From NCBI RefSeq assembly GCF_024666615.1, contig NZ_CP088297.1:4592068-4656067 (forward strand): 64,000 bases of DNA. Reading direction: 5' to 3'. Position numbers and translations under genes: made by a program. Positions 29,925-41,191 of the stretch are shown piece after piece. Numbering within the stretch: the stretch's first letter is position 1; every line of letters begins with the position of its first letter. Below the pieces are notes generated by a model that saw only the letters and a list, made by a program, of their open reading frames with translations, did no database searches and was not told the origin of the DNA. This DNA comes from Aquabacterium sp. J223. GTDB lineage: Bacteria > Pseudomonadota > Gammaproteobacteria > Burkholderiales > Burkholderiaceae_C.

Positions 29925-30527
29925 ATGCTCGACCGGGACGGCTTCAGGCCGAACGTCGGCATCATCCTGCTCAACGCTCGGAACCAGGTGTTCTGGGGCA
30001 AACGGCTTCGCACGCACTCCTGGCAGTTTCCCCAAGGCGGCATCAAGTTCGGCGAGTCGCCTGAGCAGGCGATGTTCCGCGAGTTGCACGAAGAAGTGGG
30101 CTTGAAGCCCGAACACGTGAAGATCCTCGCGCGCACCCGCGACTGGCTTCGCTACGAGGTGCCGGAGCACTTCATCCGCCGCGACGCGCGCGGCCACTAC
30201 CGTGGCCAGAAGCAGATCTGGTTCCTGCTGCGCCTGACCGGCCGCGACTGCGACATGAACCTGCGCGCGACCGACCACCCGGAATTCGACGCCTGGCGCT
30301 GGAACGACTACTGGGTGCCGCTGGACGTGGTGATCGAGTTCAAGCGCGGCGTCTACCAGATGGCGCTGACCGAACTGGCCCGCTTCCTGCCGCGCACCAC
30401 CCACCACAACCGGTACCTGCGCAGCGGGATGCGCCCGCCACGGCGCGAGGGCGGCGAGCCGGAGGTGTTCGGCGCCGAGGACGACGCGAGGGCCGAAGCC
30501 CACGGCACCGACGCGGCGGCCGGCTGA
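29925..30527 (+). CDS. rppH: RNA pyrophosphohydrolase (Nudix)
   Basis: A 200-residue Nudix enzyme that removes pyrophosphate from mRNA 5' ends and so triggers RNase E decay. The Nudix box is complete: [23 protein letters not shown], matching GX5EX7REUXEEXGU. The N-terminal [16 protein letters not shown] and the FPQGG loop are typical of RppH. The C-terminal 35 residues after the fold are acidic and not conserved in kind. A possible -10 (GATAAT, 29890-29895) precedes it. It is divergent from proS and convergent with proB. Confidence 0.95.
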   Translation: MLDRDGFRPNVGIILLNARNQVFWGKRLRTHSWQFPQGGIKFGESPEQAMFRELHEEVGLKPEHVKILARTRDWLRYEVPEHFIRRDARGHYRGQKQIWFLLRLTGRDCDMNLRATDHPEFDAWRWNDYWVPLDVVIEFKRGVYQMALTELARFLPRTTHHNRYLRSGMRPPRREGGEPEVFGAEDDARAEAHGTDAAAG

Positions 30528-30548
30528 GCCCGCGGCCGCCAGGCTGCG

Positions 30549-31670
30549 TCAGGTCAGGACCAGGTTGTCGCGGTGGATCAGCTCGGGCTCGGCGCTGTAG
30601 CCGAGCAGCCGGGCGATCTCGCTGGAGGGCTGGCGCGCGATGAGCCGCGCCTCGGCGCTGGAGTAGTTGGCCAGGCCGCGCGCCACCTCGGCGCCGGCGT
30701 CGTCGCGCACGGCGATCACGTCGCCGCGGTGGAACTCGCCGTCCACGCGCGTGACGCCGATGGGCAGCAGGCTCTTTCCCCCGCGGCGCAGCTGGGCGAC
30801 CGCGCCCCCGTCGACCGCCACGCTGCCGCGCAGCTGCAGGTGATCGGCCATCCACTGCTTTCGCGCGGCCATCTTCGGCATGCCGGCCACCAGGGCGGTG
30901 CCGATCGACTCGCCGCTGGCGAGCCGCAGCAGCACATCGTGCTCGCGCCCCCAGGCGATGACCGTGCTGGCACCGCTGCGCGCCGCCCGCTTGGCGGCCA
31001 GCACCTTGGTGATCATGCCGCCCTTGCCGATGCTGCTGCCGGCCCCGCCGGCCATCGATTCCAGCGCCGGATCGCCCGCTTCCGCCACGTCGATGAACCG
31101 GGCCGTCGTGTCCTTGCGCGGATCGGCCGAGTACAACCCGCGCTGGTCGGTGAGGATGACCAGCGCATCCGCTTCCACGAGGTTGGCGACCAAGGCGCCC
31201 AGCGTGTCGTTGTCACCGACCTTGATCTCGTCGTTGACCACCGTGTCGTTCTCGTTGATCACCGGGATGACCTTGAGCGCGAGCAGCGTCAGCAGCGTCG
31301 AGCGGGCGTTGAGGTAGCGCTCGCGGTCGGCGAGGTCTGCATGGGTCAGCAGCACCTGCGCGCTCAGCACGCCGTGGTGGCTCAGCTGGCTTTCGTACAT
31401 GTGCGCCAGTCCCATCTGGCCGACGGCGGCGGCGGCCTGCAGCTCCGGCAGTTCGGTGGGCCGGCTGGCCCAACCGAGCCGCTTCATGCCCTCGGCGATG
31501 GCGCCGCTGGACACCATCACCAGCTCGCGCCCCTGGCCGCTCAAGCCGGCCAGTTGCCGACACCAGTTGCCGATGGCTGCGGCGTCGATGCCGCGGCCCT
31601 CGTCGGTGACGAGGCTCGAGCCGACCTTGACGACGATGCGGCGGGCGCCTTTCAGGATCTCTGGGTTCAT
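30549..31670 (-). CDS. proB: Glutamate 5-kinase
   Basis: A 373-residue enzyme catalysing the first step of proline synthesis. The amino-acid kinase domain (1-260) shows [55 protein letters not shown] and [14 protein letters not shown]-terminal PUA domain (about 280-370; [25 protein letters not shown]) is present, as in the long form. It follows obgE after 28 bases, in the usual rplU-rpmA-obgE-proB order. proA is not next to it. Confidence 0.97.
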   Translation of the reverse strand: MNPEILKGARRIVVKVGSSLVTDEGRGIDAAAIGNWCRQLAGLSGQGRELVMVSSGAIAEGMKRLGWASRPTELPELQAAAAVGQMGLAHMYESQLSHHGVLSAQVLLTHADLADRERYLNARSTLLTLLALKVIPVINENDTVVNDEIKVGDNDTLGALVANLVEADALVILTDQRGLYSADPRKDTTARFIDVAEAGDPALESMAGGAGSSIGKGGMITKVLAAKRAARSGASTVIAWGREHDVLLRLASGESIGTALVAGMPKMAARKQWMADHLQLRGSVAVDGGAVAQLRRGGKSLLPIGVTRVDGEFHRGDVIAVRDDAGAEVARGLANYSSAEARLIARQPSSEIARLLGYSAEPELIHRDNLVLT

Positions 31671-31698
31671 GGCGAGATGGGACGGAACGCGGCCCGGC

Positions 31699-33112
<1,414 letters not shown>

Positions 33113-33148
33113 GGTGGTGAACTCCTGGGCTGGGAAAAGCGAACCGGA

Positions 33149-33460
33149 TCAGCCGCCGATGGCGCCAATCTCGATCTCGGTGTAGGTCTGGCGATGACCC
33201 TGGCTCTTCTTGTAGTGCTTGCGGCGGCGCATCTTGAAGATGCGCACCTTGTCGTGCTTGCCATGGGCGACCACGGTCGCCCTCACGCTTGCGCCGGACA
33301 CCAGGGGCGCGCCCACCGTCAGCGCCGAGCCGTCGTGGACGGCCAGCACCTGATCGAGCACGATTTCCTGGCCCACGTCCGCAGCAATCTGTTCTACCTT
33401 GATCTTCTCGCCGGCAGCAACCTTGTATTGCTTGCCACCGGTTTTTATGACCGCGTACAT
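33149..33460 (-). CDS. rplU: 50S ribosomal protein L21
   Basis: A 103-residue 23S-binding ribosomal protein. It begins [18 protein letters not shown] and contains [29 protein letters not shown], the conserved basic C-terminal signature. GGAAGGGT precedes the ATG. It is first in rplU-rpmA-obgE-proB. A candidate -10 on the minus strand (33691-33686) would give a leader of about 220 bases. Confidence 0.98.
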   Translation of the reverse strand: MYAVIKTGGKQYKVAAGEKIKVEQIAADVGQEIVLDQVLAVHDGSALTVGAPLVSGASVRATVVAHGKHDKVRIFKMRRRKHYKKSQGHRQTYTEIEIGAIGG

Positions 33461-33822
33461 AAGGACCCTTCCATCTGAATCGTGCGGTGACCCGGCCGGA
33501 CCGACCGGGCACCGCGCCCGCCCGGCGTGCGCCGGACCCACCGCGGCGCCTGGCGGCACCTCGGCGCGGCTGGCGAACGGGTCGCCAAGCCACCGTCTCC
33601 CACCCACCGACCAGCCGTCGTGCGGCGCGGTCGGCATCGCCGACTCCACGCAAGACGCGGTGAGCCGGCAAGGCGAAAGCCCTCGATTGTAGCAGGCCGG
33701 GCGGGCGGCGCACCATCGGCGTCGAATGCAGCGGCCCAGCCGCACCGCAGCCCGCTCGGCCTTCCCGAGCAGCGATGGCCCGCTTCCTATAATTCTGGGT
33801 TCCACCGCCGCCGTACGCCTTC
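33461..33822. other. Divergent intergenic region between rplU and ispB
   Basis: About 360 bases without a convincing gene. It holds a possible rplU -10 (TACAAT read on the minus strand, 33691-33686), which would leave a roughly 220-base untranslated leader, and the ispB -10 at 33788-33793. The leader is GC-rich with many possible hairpins; I could not single out a ribosomal-protein binding site. Confidence 0.5.
33788..33793 (+). promoter_or_regulatory. -10 element upstream of ispB
   Basis: A perfect TATAAT in CTTCCTATAATTCTGG, 29 bases before the likely GTG start at 33823. The -35 is poor. Confidence 0.5.
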
Positions 33823-33881
33823 GTGCCCCCTGCCCTTTCGACGCCACAGCAGGCGAGCCCCCTGATCCGACGGCCGCCGAC

Positions 33882-34811
33882 ATGCTGCAGGTGGACGAGG
33901 TCATCCGCCGGCGCCTGCATTCGCAGGTGGCGCTGGTGAACCAGATCTCCGAGTACATCGTCGGCGCCGGGGGCAAGCGCATCCGCCCGCGGCTGGTGCT
34001 GCTGTTCGCGGGAGCCCTCGGCGTCGAGGGGCCGCACAAGCACGAACTGGCCGCCATCGTCGAGTTCATCCACACCGCCACGCTGCTGCACGACGACGTG
34101 GTGGACGAGTCGTCGCTGCGGCGCGGCCGCAAGACCGCGAATGCGCTGTTCGGCAACGCGGCGAGCGTGCTCGTCGGCGACTTCCTGTACTCGCGCGCCT
34201 TCCAGATGATGGTCGGGCTGAACCGGCTGCGGGTGCTCGACGTGCTGGCCGATGCCACCAACGTCATCGCCGAGGGCGAGGTCCTGCAGTTGATGAACAT
34301 GCACGACCCGGACCTGAGCGTCGACGACTACCTGCGCGTCATCCGCTACAAGACCGCCAAGCTGTTCGAGGCCAGCGCGCGCCTGGGCGCGGTGCTCGCG
34401 CACGCGGCGCCGGCGGTGGAAGAGGCCTGTGCCACGTATGGCCGTGCGCTGGGCACCGCCTTCCAACTGGTCGACGACCTGCTCGACTACGAAGGCGCGA
34501 CGCAGGAACTGGGCAAGAACATCGGCGACGACCTGCGCGAAGGAAAGCCGACCCTGCCGCTGCTGCTGGCGATGTCGCGCGGCAGCGAGCCCGAGCGGCA
34601 GCTCATCCGCCACGCCATCGAGCAGGGCGAAGTCGAACGACTGCCCGACATCGTGACGATCGTGCGCCGCACCGGCGCGCTCGAGGCCACGCGCCACGCC
34701 GCGCGGGCCGAGGCGGAGCAGGCGCGTGCCGCACTCGACCTGCTGCCCACCTCGCCGCAGCGGGACGCTTTGCTATACTTATGTGTTCAGTCGGTCGAGC
34801 GGTCTTCTTGA
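33882..34811 (+). CDS. ispB: Octaprenyl diphosphate synthase
   Basis: Long-chain trans-prenyltransferase making the ubiquinone side chain. Both Asp-rich motifs are present: [15 protein letters not shown] (first, DDxxD) and [12 protein letters not shown] (second), with [12 protein letters not shown] for IPP binding and [11 protein letters not shown] near the end. 309 residues are counted from ATG 33882. The native start is probably GTG 33823 ([13 protein letters not shown]), joined to this frame by a one-base change in the C run 33858-33862, giving [13 protein letters not shown], the usual N-terminus. tRNA-Pro follows 16 bases after the stop and may share the transcript. Confidence 0.94.
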   Translation: MLQVDEVIRRRLHSQVALVNQISEYIVGAGGKRIRPRLVLLFAGALGVEGPHKHELAAIVEFIHTATLLHDDVVDESSLRRGRKTANALFGNAASVLVGDFLYSRAFQMMVGLNRLRVLDVLADATNVIAEGEVLQLMNMHDPDLSVDDYLRVIRYKTAKLFEASARLGAVLAHAAPAVEEACATYGRALGTAFQLVDDLLDYEGATQELGKNIGDDLREGKPTLPLLLAMSRGSEPERQLIRHAIEQGEVERLPDIVTIVRRTGALEATRHAARAEAEQARAALDLLPTSPQRDALLYLCVQSVERSS

Positions 34812-34827
34812 GTCCGCCCGACCCACG

Positions 34828-34904
34828 CGGGGTGTAGCTTAGCCTGGTAGAGCGCTACGTTCGGGACGTAGAGGCCGGAGGTTCGAATCCTCTCACCCCG
34901 ACCA
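34828..34904 (+). tRNA. tRNA-Pro (anticodon CGG)
   Basis: A 77-base cloverleaf with encoded CCA. Acceptor arms CGGGGTG and CACCCCG pair; the anticodon stem CTACG/CGTAG closes the loop TTCGGGA, anticodon CGG; the T arm is CGGAGGTTCGAATCCTC. It closely resembles the E. coli proK product. Confidence 0.97.
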
Positions 34905-34915
34905 GACATGGAAAG

Positions 34916-34943
34916 ACGGGCCGCAGCATGCGGCCCGTTCTCT
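34916..34943 (+). terminator. Terminator after tRNA-Pro
   Basis: A ten-base-pair perfect stem, ACGGGCCGCA with TGCGGCCCGT, around the loop GCA, followed by TCTCTTT. It starts 12 bases after the tRNA end. Confidence 0.8.
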
Positions 34944-35019
34944 TTGCGGCGGTCACCTGGGTACAGCCGTTGCCATTCGTCCTTGGACGACGCCCACCTG
35001 CGCGTCGAGAAGGACCGAT

Positions 35020-35349
35020 ATGCAAGCCAAACTCCGCCTTTCGCTGCTCTGCGTCGCATTCGCCGCGGCACCCCTGACCGCGCTGGCAGCCGATGCGCCG
35101 GCCGGCGGCCTCACCCGCAGCGAGGCCCGTGACCTCAAGACCCAGTCGGACAGCCAGTACAAGGCGCGCAAGCACGTCGCCGAAGCCAACCGCGACCTGA
35201 ACAAGGGCGACTGCGAGGTGGCGGCCGACGGGAAACTCGAGCGCGCCTGCAAGCGCGACGCCGACGCCGCCGCGAAGCAGGAGAAGACCGAGGCCAAGGT
35301 CATCCGGGAAGCACAGCGGGACGCGATCAAGGCCAACCGGGCCAACTGA
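35020..35349 (+). CDS. Small exported charged protein, function unknown
   Basis: A 109-residue protein with signal peptide MQAKLRLSLLCVAFAAAPLTALA and a mature part that is almost all helix-forming and charged (LTRSEARDLKTQSDSQYKARKHVAEANRD, AKQEKTEAKVIREAQRDAIKANRAN). Two cysteines (GDCEVAADG, RACKRDA) could form a disulfide. GAGAAGGA lies in front of the start. No family is recognised; similar Ala/Lys-rich periplasmic proteins are common in Burkholderiales. It stands alone between tRNA-Pro and pilB. Confidence 0.7.
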   Translation: MQAKLRLSLLCVAFAAAPLTALAADAPAGGLTRSEARDLKTQSDSQYKARKHVAEANRDLNKGDCEVAADGKLERACKRDADAAAKQEKTEAKVIREAQRDAIKANRAN

Positions 35350-35485
35350 CCGCTCCGACGTTCCGCAGGTCGACGGCGGCCCAGCCGCCAACTTGTCGAC
35401 ACCGAGCCACGTCGCCCGGTAACCACGGGTGTCCGCCGGGCTGGCGGGCGCGGGGCGCGCGTTACAGTGCGGCGCTGCCTGTTTT

Positions 35486-37237
35486 ATGGGCAGATTCCCT
35501 CGCGCGCACCCACCTGTGGACACCACCTTGGCGGACACCCCGTCTTCCACGCTTTCCGGCGTGGCGCGGGTGCTCGTCCATGCCGGACGCCTGAATCCCC
35601 GCACCGCGGAGGACCTGGCCAAGAGCGCCAAGGAACGCCGCATCGGCTTCGTCCCGGCCGCCATCGCGGCTGGCGCGCTGTCGTCCGCCGACCTGGCGCA
35701 CACGCTGAGCGCCGCCCTGGCCCTGCCGCTGCTCGACCTGACGGCGGTGGACCTGCAACGGCTGCCGCGCAACGTCATCGATCCGAAGCTGGCGGTCCAG
35801 TACCAGCTCATCGTGCTGGGCAAGCGCGGCAACCGGCTCTTCCTCGGCGGCGCCGACCCCACGGACCAGGAAGCGCTGGAGCGCGTCAAGTTCGCCACCC
35901 AGCTGGCGCCGGAATGGGTGGTGGTCGAGCACGACAAGCTGGCCAAGCTGCTGGAGGGCCAGACCACCTCGGCCAACGAGGCGCTGGAGTCGATCGCCGC
36001 GACCGACTTCGACTTCGACGTCACCGACGAGGACCCGACGGCGGCCGAGAACAACGAGGTCGTCGCCGAGGTGGAGGACGCGCCGGTGGTGCGCTTCCTG
36101 CACAAGATGCTGGTCGACGCGATCAACGCACGCGCCTCCGACCTGCACTTCGAGCCCTACGAATACCACTACCGGGTGCGATTCCGCATCGACGGTGAAC
36201 TGCGCGAGATCACACAGCCGCCGATCGCGATCAAGGACAAGCTGGCCTCGCGCATCAAGGTCATCAGCCGCCTGGACATCTCCGAGAAGCGCGTGCCGCA
36301 GGACGGCCGCATGAAGCTGAAGTTCGGCCAGAAGGCGATCGACTTCCGGGTCAGCACGCTGCCCACGCTCTTCGGCGAGAAGATCGTGATCCGGATCCTG
36401 GACCCCTCGTCGGCCAAACTCGGCATCGAGGCGCTGGGCTACGAGAAGATCGAAAAGGACCGGCTGCTGCACGCCATCCAGCGGCCCTACGGGATGATCC
36501 TGGTCACCGGTCCGACCGGTTCGGGCAAGACCGTGTCGCTCTACACCTGCCTGAACATCCTCAACCAGCCGGGCGTGAACATCGCCACGGTCGAGGACCC
36601 CGCGGAAATCAACCTGCCGGGCATCAACCAGGTCAACGTCAACGACAAGGCCGGACTGACCTTCGCCGCGGCACTGAAGTCGTTCCTGCGCCAGGACCCG
36701 GACATCATCATGGTCGGCGAGATCCGCGACCTGGAGACCGCCGACATCGCCATCAAGGCGGCGCAAACGGGCCACCTGGTGATGTCCACGCTGCACACCA
36801 ACGACGCCCCGACGACGCTGACCCGGCTGCTCAACATGGGCGTCGCGCCGTTCAACATCGCCTCCAGCGTGCTGCTCATCACCGCCCAGCGGCTGGCCCG
36901 CCGGCTGTGTGAAAACTGCAAGGTCCCGGCCGACTATCCGCGCGAAGCGCTCAAGCGGGCGGGTTTTCGTGACGAAGACCTCGACGGGACCTGGAAGCCG
37001 TACCGGGCCGTCGGTTGCTCGTCGTGCAACAACGGCTACAAGGGCCGGGTGGGCCTGTACCAGGTGATGCCGATCACGGAGCCGATCCAACGCATCATCC
37101 TCAGCGAGGGCACCGCGTTGGACATCGCCAAGCAGGCGCAGGCCGAGGGCGTGCGCGACCTTCGGCAGAGCGGGCTGATCAAGGTGCGTGGCGGCATGAC
37201 CACGCTGGAAGAGGTCATCACCGTGACCAACGAGTAG
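35486..37237 (+). CDS. pilB: Type IV pilus extension ATPase PilB
   Basis: A 583-residue hexameric ATPase that powers pilus assembly at the inner membrane. The N-terminal MshEN-like domain (about 20-160) contains VARVLVHAGRLNP and KLAVQYQLIVLGKRG. The catalytic part has Walker A GPTGSGKTVSLYTC, the Asp box EDPAEINLPGINQ, Walker B PDIIMVGEIRDLETADIA, the His box GHLVMSTLHTNDAP, and a zinc site with CENC and CSSC. ATG 35486 fits a -10 (TACAGT 35463-35468); GTG 35516 is an alternative start. pilC follows after 31 bases. Confidence 0.96.
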   Translation: MGRFPRAHPPVDTTLADTPSSTLSGVARVLVHAGRLNPRTAEDLAKSAKERRIGFVPAAIAAGALSSADLAHTLSAALALPLLDLTAVDLQRLPRNVIDPKLAVQYQLIVLGKRGNRLFLGGADPTDQEALERVKFATQLAPEWVVVEHDKLAKLLEGQTTSANEALESIAATDFDFDVTDEDPTAAENNEVVAEVEDAPVVRFLHKMLVDAINARASDLHFEPYEYHYRVRFRIDGELREITQPPIAIKDKLASRIKVISRLDISEKRVPQDGRMKLKFGQKAIDFRVSTLPTLFGEKIVIRILDPSSAKLGIEALGYEKIEKDRLLHAIQRPYGMILVTGPTGSGKTVSLYTCLNILNQPGVNIATVEDPAEINLPGINQVNVNDKAGLTFAAALKSFLRQDPDIIMVGEIRDLETADIAIKAAQTGHLVMSTLHTNDAPTTLTRLLNMGVAPFNIASSVLLITAQRLARRLCENCKVPADYPREALKRAGFRDEDLDGTWKPYRAVGCSSCNNGYKGRVGLYQVMPITEPIQRIILSEGTALDIAKQAQAEGVRDLRQSGLIKVRGGMTTLEEVITVTNE

Positions 37238-37268
37238 TCAAGCAGTCAACGCGAAGGCAATCAGTTCT

Positions 37269-38510
37269 ATGGCCACCGCCACCGCCACCGCCCGCAACGG
37301 CCGCCTCTCCGGCGGCGTGAAGGAATTCGTCTTCGAGTGGGAAGGCCGGGACAAGAACGGCAAGATCGTCCGCGGCGAGATGCGCTCCGGCGGCGAGGCG
37401 GCGGTCAGCGCCAGCCTGCGGCGCCAGGGCATCCTGGTCACCAAGTGCAAGAAGCGGCGCGTCAGCGGCGGCCGCGCGGTGAAGCAGAAGGACATCGCCG
37501 TCTTCACCCGTCAGCTCGCGACCATGATGAAGGCCGGGGTGCCGCTGCTGCAGGCCTTCGACATCGTCGCCCGCGGCGCGACCAACCCCAAGCTGACGCG
37601 GCTGCTCAACGACATCCGCTCCGACGTGGAGACGGGCACCAGCCTGTCCGCCGCGTTCCGCAAGCATCCCCTGCACTTCGACGCCCTGTACTGCAACCTG
37701 GTCGAGGCCGGCGAGGCCGGCGGCATCCTGGAGGCGCTGCTCGACCGGCTCGCGCTGTACCAGGAAAAGACGATGGCGCTGAAGCAGAAGATCAAGTCGG
37801 CGCTGATCTACCCGGTGGCGGTGATGGTGGTCGCCTTCATCGTGCTGACGGTGATCATGCTGTTCGTGATCCCGGCCTTCAAGGACGTGTTCAAGTCCTT
37901 CGGCGCCGATCTGCCCGCGCCGACCCTGATGGTCATCGCGATGTCCGAGTTCTTCGTCAGCTACTGGTGGCTGATCTTCGGCGTGCTGGGGGGCGGCATC
38001 TACTTCTTCCTGCAGGCCTGGAAGCGCTCCGAGAAGATGCAGATGGCGATGGACCGGCTGCTGCTGCGCATCCCGGTGTTCGGCGACCTGATCAACAAGT
38101 CGGTGATCGCGCGCTGGACGCGCACCCTGTCCACGATGTTCGCCGCCGGCGTGCCGCTGGTCGAGGCGCTCGACTCGGTGGGCGGGGCCTCGGGCAACGC
38201 GGTGTACGCCGAGGCCACCGAGAAGATCCAGAAGGACGTCTCCACCGGTTCGGCGCTGACCACGTCGATGCAGTCGGCCGGTGTCTTCCCGACCATGGTG
38301 CTGCAGATGACCTCGATCGGCGAGGAATCGGGCTCGCTGGACCACATGCTGGGCAAGGCGGCCGAGTTCTACGAGGACGAGGTCGACGAGATGGTCAAGG
38401 GCCTGTCCAGCCTGATGGAGCCCTTCATCATCGTCATCCTCGGCGTGCTGATCGGCGGCATCGTGGTGTCGATGTACCTGCCCATCTTCAAGCTCGGGGC
38501 GGTGGTCTGA
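37269..38510 (+). CDS. pilC: Type IV pilus inner-membrane platform protein PilC
   Basis: A 413-residue polytopic protein that links the PilB/PilT motors to pilin insertion. Two GSPII_F repeats are visible, beginning FTRQLATMMKAGVPLLQAFD and WTRTLSTMFAAGVPLVEALD, each followed by membrane helices (YPVAVMVVAFIVLTVIMLFVIP; EPFIIVILGVLIGGIVVSMYLP). FEWEGRDKNGKIVRGEM at the N-terminus is typical. The pilB-pilC-pilD order is standard. Confidence 0.96.
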   Translation: MATATATARNGRLSGGVKEFVFEWEGRDKNGKIVRGEMRSGGEAAVSASLRRQGILVTKCKKRRVSGGRAVKQKDIAVFTRQLATMMKAGVPLLQAFDIVARGATNPKLTRLLNDIRSDVETGTSLSAAFRKHPLHFDALYCNLVEAGEAGGILEALLDRLALYQEKTMALKQKIKSALIYPVAVMVVAFIVLTVIMLFVIPAFKDVFKSFGADLPAPTLMVIAMSEFFVSYWWLIFGVLGGGIYFFLQAWKRSEKMQMAMDRLLLRIPVFGDLINKSVIARWTRTLSTMFAAGVPLVEALDSVGGASGNAVYAEATEKIQKDVSTGSALTTSMQSAGVFPTMVLQMTSIGEESGSLDHMLGKAAEFYEDEVDEMVKGLSSLMEPFIIVILGVLIGGIVVSMYLPIFKLGAVV

Positions 38511-38513
38511 GGG

Positions 38514-39458
38514 GTGGTGGGCAGCGCCGCCACCGTCGACCCGCTGGTCGCGACGCTGCTGTCGCCCTGGCTGCTCGCCCTCTACGGGCTGTGCGTCGGC
38601 AGCTTCCTCAACGTCGTCGCCCACCGGCTGCCGCGAATGATGGAGCGCCAGTGGTGGCGCGACGTGGCGGCCCAACTGGCCGATGCCGAGGGGTATCGGC
38701 GGGTGTTCGGCCTGCCGGCGCCGAAGCCGGTCACCGCCACCGCCAGTGAGCTGGAGGGCCGCCTGCAGGGCTTGCCGGCGCTGGGCCTGGCCAAGCCCGC
38801 CTCGCGCTGCCCGCATTGCAGCCGGCCGGTGCGCTGGCACGAGAACATCCCGCTGCTCGGCTGGCTGACGCTCAAAGGGCGCTGCGCCGGCTGCGGGGCC
38901 GCCATCGGCCTGCGCTACCCGCTGCTGGAACTGCTCACCGCGGCGCTGTTCGCCGGCGCCGGGCTGCGCTTCGGCGCCCAGCCCGCGGTGCTGCTGTGGT
39001 GCGGCTTCGCCGCGGCGCTGGTCGCGCTGTCGGCCATCGACTGGGACACCACCGTGCTGCCCGATTCGCTGACGCTGCCGCTGGCCTGGGCCGGCCTGGT
39101 CGGCAGCGCGCTGGGCTGGCTGCCGCTGCCGCTGACCGATGCCCTGTGGGGCGCGGTGGCGGGTTACCTCTCCCTCTGGTCGGTGTACTGGCTGTTCAAG
39201 CTCACCACCGGCAAGGAAGGCATGGGCTATGGCGACTTCAAGCTCATGGCCGCGCTCGGCGCCTGGCTCGGCTGGACGATGATCGTGCCGGTGCTGCTCG
39301 GTGCCTCGGTCATCGGTGCGGTGGTCGGCATCGCGATGAAGGCCAAGGCCTCGCTTCGCGAGGGCCGCTACGTCCCCTTCGGCCCGTTCCTGGCCGGCGC
39401 CGGGCTGGTCGTCATGCTGGCCGGGCCGCAGCGGGTGATGGGCTGGCTGGGCTGGTGA
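38514..39458 (+). CDS. pilD: Prepilin peptidase/methyltransferase PilD
   Basis: A 314-residue inner-membrane aspartic protease that cleaves and N-methylates type IV pilins and type II secretion pseudopilins. [16 protein letters not shown] marks TM1, followed by a cytoplasmic domain with the zinc tetracysteine CPHC...CAGC. The catalytic aspartates lie in [12 protein letters not shown] and [18 protein letters not shown]. The GTG start lies three bases after the pilC stop. Confidence 0.96.
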   Translation: MVGSAATVDPLVATLLSPWLLALYGLCVGSFLNVVAHRLPRMMERQWWRDVAAQLADAEGYRRVFGLPAPKPVTATASELEGRLQGLPALGLAKPASRCPHCSRPVRWHENIPLLGWLTLKGRCAGCGAAIGLRYPLLELLTAALFAGAGLRFGAQPAVLLWCGFAAALVALSAIDWDTTVLPDSLTLPLAWAGLVGSALGWLPLPLTDALWGAVAGYLSLWSVYWLFKLTTGKEGMGYGDFKLMAALGAWLGWTMIVPVLLGASVIGAVVGIAMKAKASLREGRYVPFGPFLAGAGLVVMLAGPQRVMGWLGW

Positions 39459-39459
39459 G

Positions 39460-40104
39460 ATGGACGTCGCCGCGGCGCCACGGCGCCCGATCCGCATCGG
39501 CCTGACCGGCGGCATCGGCAGCGGCAAGAGCACGGTGGCCGCCATGCTGGAAAGCCTGGGCGCGGTGCTGATCGACGCGGACGCGCTGTCCCGCGCGCTC
39601 ACCGCGCCCGGTGGCCGGGCGCTGCCGGCCATCGCGCAGGCCTTCGGGCCGGAGATGCTGGCGGCCGATGGCGGGATGGACCGCCACCGCATGCGGGCGC
39701 TCGTGTTCGCCGACGACGCCCAACGCAAACGCCTGGAGGCCATCCTCCACCCGCTCATCGGCGAGGAGACCGCCGCCCGCGAGGCCGCCGCCGCCCACCA
39801 TCCGCGGGTCTACGACGTGCCGCTGCTGACCGAGTCGGCACACTGGCGCGACAGGGTCGACCGGGTGCTGGTGGTCGACTGCCCGGAGGAACGGCAGGTC
39901 GAACGGGTGGTGCGGCGTTCGGGCTGGACCCGCGAGGCGGTGCTCGCCGTCATCAACCGCCAGGCCACCCGGGCCGAACGGCGCGCCATCGCCGACGCGG
40001 TGATCGTCAACGACGGGCTGGACCTCGAGGGCCTGCGGGCCGAGGTGCGTGCGCTGTGGGCCGCGTGGCACGCCGGCCCCGCGGTGGGCCGATCGGCGCC
40101 CTGA
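39460..40104 (+). CDS. coaE: Dephospho-CoA kinase
   Basis: A 214-residue P-loop kinase for the last step of coenzyme A synthesis. P-loop [14 protein letters not shown], then [15 protein letters not shown], the lid region [32 protein letters not shown], and [22 protein letters not shown] near the end. It starts one base after the pilD stop, which is the usual betaproteobacterial pilD-coaE-zapD-yacG linkage. Confidence 0.97.
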   Translation: MDVAAAPRRPIRIGLTGGIGSGKSTVAAMLESLGAVLIDADALSRALTAPGGRALPAIAQAFGPEMLAADGGMDRHRMRALVFADDAQRKRLEAILHPLIGEETAAREAAAAHHPRVYDVPLLTESAHWRDRVDRVLVVDCPEERQVERVVRRSGWTREAVLAVINRQATRAERRAIADAVIVNDGLDLEGLRAEVRALWAAWHAGPAVGRSAP

Positions 40105-40197
40105 CCACGGCGGGTCCCGGCCCCGTCCGGCCGAAACGGGCGCGACCCCTGTGGAACAATGGTCCGCACCTGCCGCCGCCGAGCCACGAGGACCGCC

Positions 40198-40953
40198 TTG
40201 GTGCTGTACGAATACCCTTTCAACGAGAGCATCCGCACGATGCTGCGGCTGGAGCACCTGTTCGGCCGCCTCGGCACGCTCATCGCGCGCGAGGCCGCGG
40301 TGGACCACCACTTCGCCCTGGCCACCATCTTCGAGATCATGGACGTCGCCTCGCGGGCCGACCTGAAGTCGGACCTGCTGAAGGAACTGGACAAGCACAA
40401 GGCCCAGTTCGCCGCCTACCGCGGCAACCCGGCGATCTCCGAGGCCGCGCTGGACCAGGTGCTCGGCCGCCTGGACCGCGCCTTCCACGGCCTGAACGAA
40501 CTGCACGGCAAGGCCGGGCAGGCGCTGACGGCCAACGAGTGGCTGATGAGCATCCGCAGCCGCATCAGCATCCCCGGCGGCACCTGCGAGTTCGACCTGC
40601 CGGCCTACTACGCCTGGCAGCAACGTGAGCCGGCACGCCGCCGCGCCGACCTGCTGCAGTGGGTCGCGACGCTGTCGCCGCTCGGCGATGCGCTGACCGC
40701 CCTGCTCGCCCTGCTGCGCGACAGCGGCGTGGCGCAGAAGTCGGTGGCGCCGCAGGGTGTCTACCAGCAGTCGCTGCCGGCCGGCCGCAGCTACCAGCTG
40801 CTGCGCGTGCGGGTGCCGGCCGACACCGAGCTGGTGCCGGAGATCAGCGGCCATCGCCTGATGGTCGCCATCCGCTTCATGCGACAGGACGCGGACGGGC
40901 GGCTGAAGCCGGCGGCCGAGGACGTCAGCTTCGAGCTGACGCTGTGCAGCTGA
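40198..40953 (+). CDS. zapD: Cell division protein ZapD
   Basis: A 251-residue cytoplasmic protein that bundles FtsZ filaments. YEYPFNESIRTMLRLEHLF at the N-terminus is the family hallmark, followed by HFALATIFEIMDVASRADLKSDLLKELD in the helical domain and IRSRISIPGGTCEFDLPAYY and GHRLMVAIRFM in the C-terminal beta domain. The TTG at 40198 (then GTG at 40201) fits the family start and has GAGGA about ten bases upstream. It is followed by yacG after two bases. Confidence 0.95.
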   Translation: MVLYEYPFNESIRTMLRLEHLFGRLGTLIAREAAVDHHFALATIFEIMDVASRADLKSDLLKELDKHKAQFAAYRGNPAISEAALDQVLGRLDRAFHGLNELHGKAGQALTANEWLMSIRSRISIPGGTCEFDLPAYYAWQQREPARRRADLLQWVATLSPLGDALTALLALLRDSGVAQKSVAPQGVYQQSLPAGRSYQLLRVRVPADTELVPEISGHRLMVAIRFMRQDADGRLKPAAEDVSFELTLCS

Positions 40954-40955
40954 CC

Positions 40956-41171
40956 ATGGCGCCGACCAAGCCGGCGCCGGTGGTGCCCTGCCCGCAATGC
41001 GGTCAGCCCAGCCGCTTCGCGCCGGACAACCGCTGGCGCCCCTTCTGCAGCGAGCGCTGCCGCAGCATCGACCTCGGCGCCTGGGCCAGCGAGAGCTACC
41101 GCGTCCCCGCCTCGCCGCCCGACCCGACGGAGTCCGGGCGCCACGACGAACCGCCCGAACGCAGCCACTGA
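40956..41171 (+). CDS. yacG: DNA gyrase inhibitor YacG
   Basis: A 71-residue zinc protein that binds GyrB and inhibits gyrase. Four cysteines form the zinc site: CPQC near the N-terminus and CSERC in FCSERCRSIDLGAWASESYRV, the conserved C-terminal recognition segment. A charged, probably disordered tail ends the protein. It starts two bases after zapD and is the last gene of the pil-coaE cluster. Confidence 0.95.
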   Translation: MAPTKPAPVVPCPQCGQPSRFAPDNRWRPFCSERCRSIDLGAWASESYRVPASPPDPTESGRHDEPPERSH

Positions 41172-41191
41172 CGCCGCGGGCGCCAGGCCGC

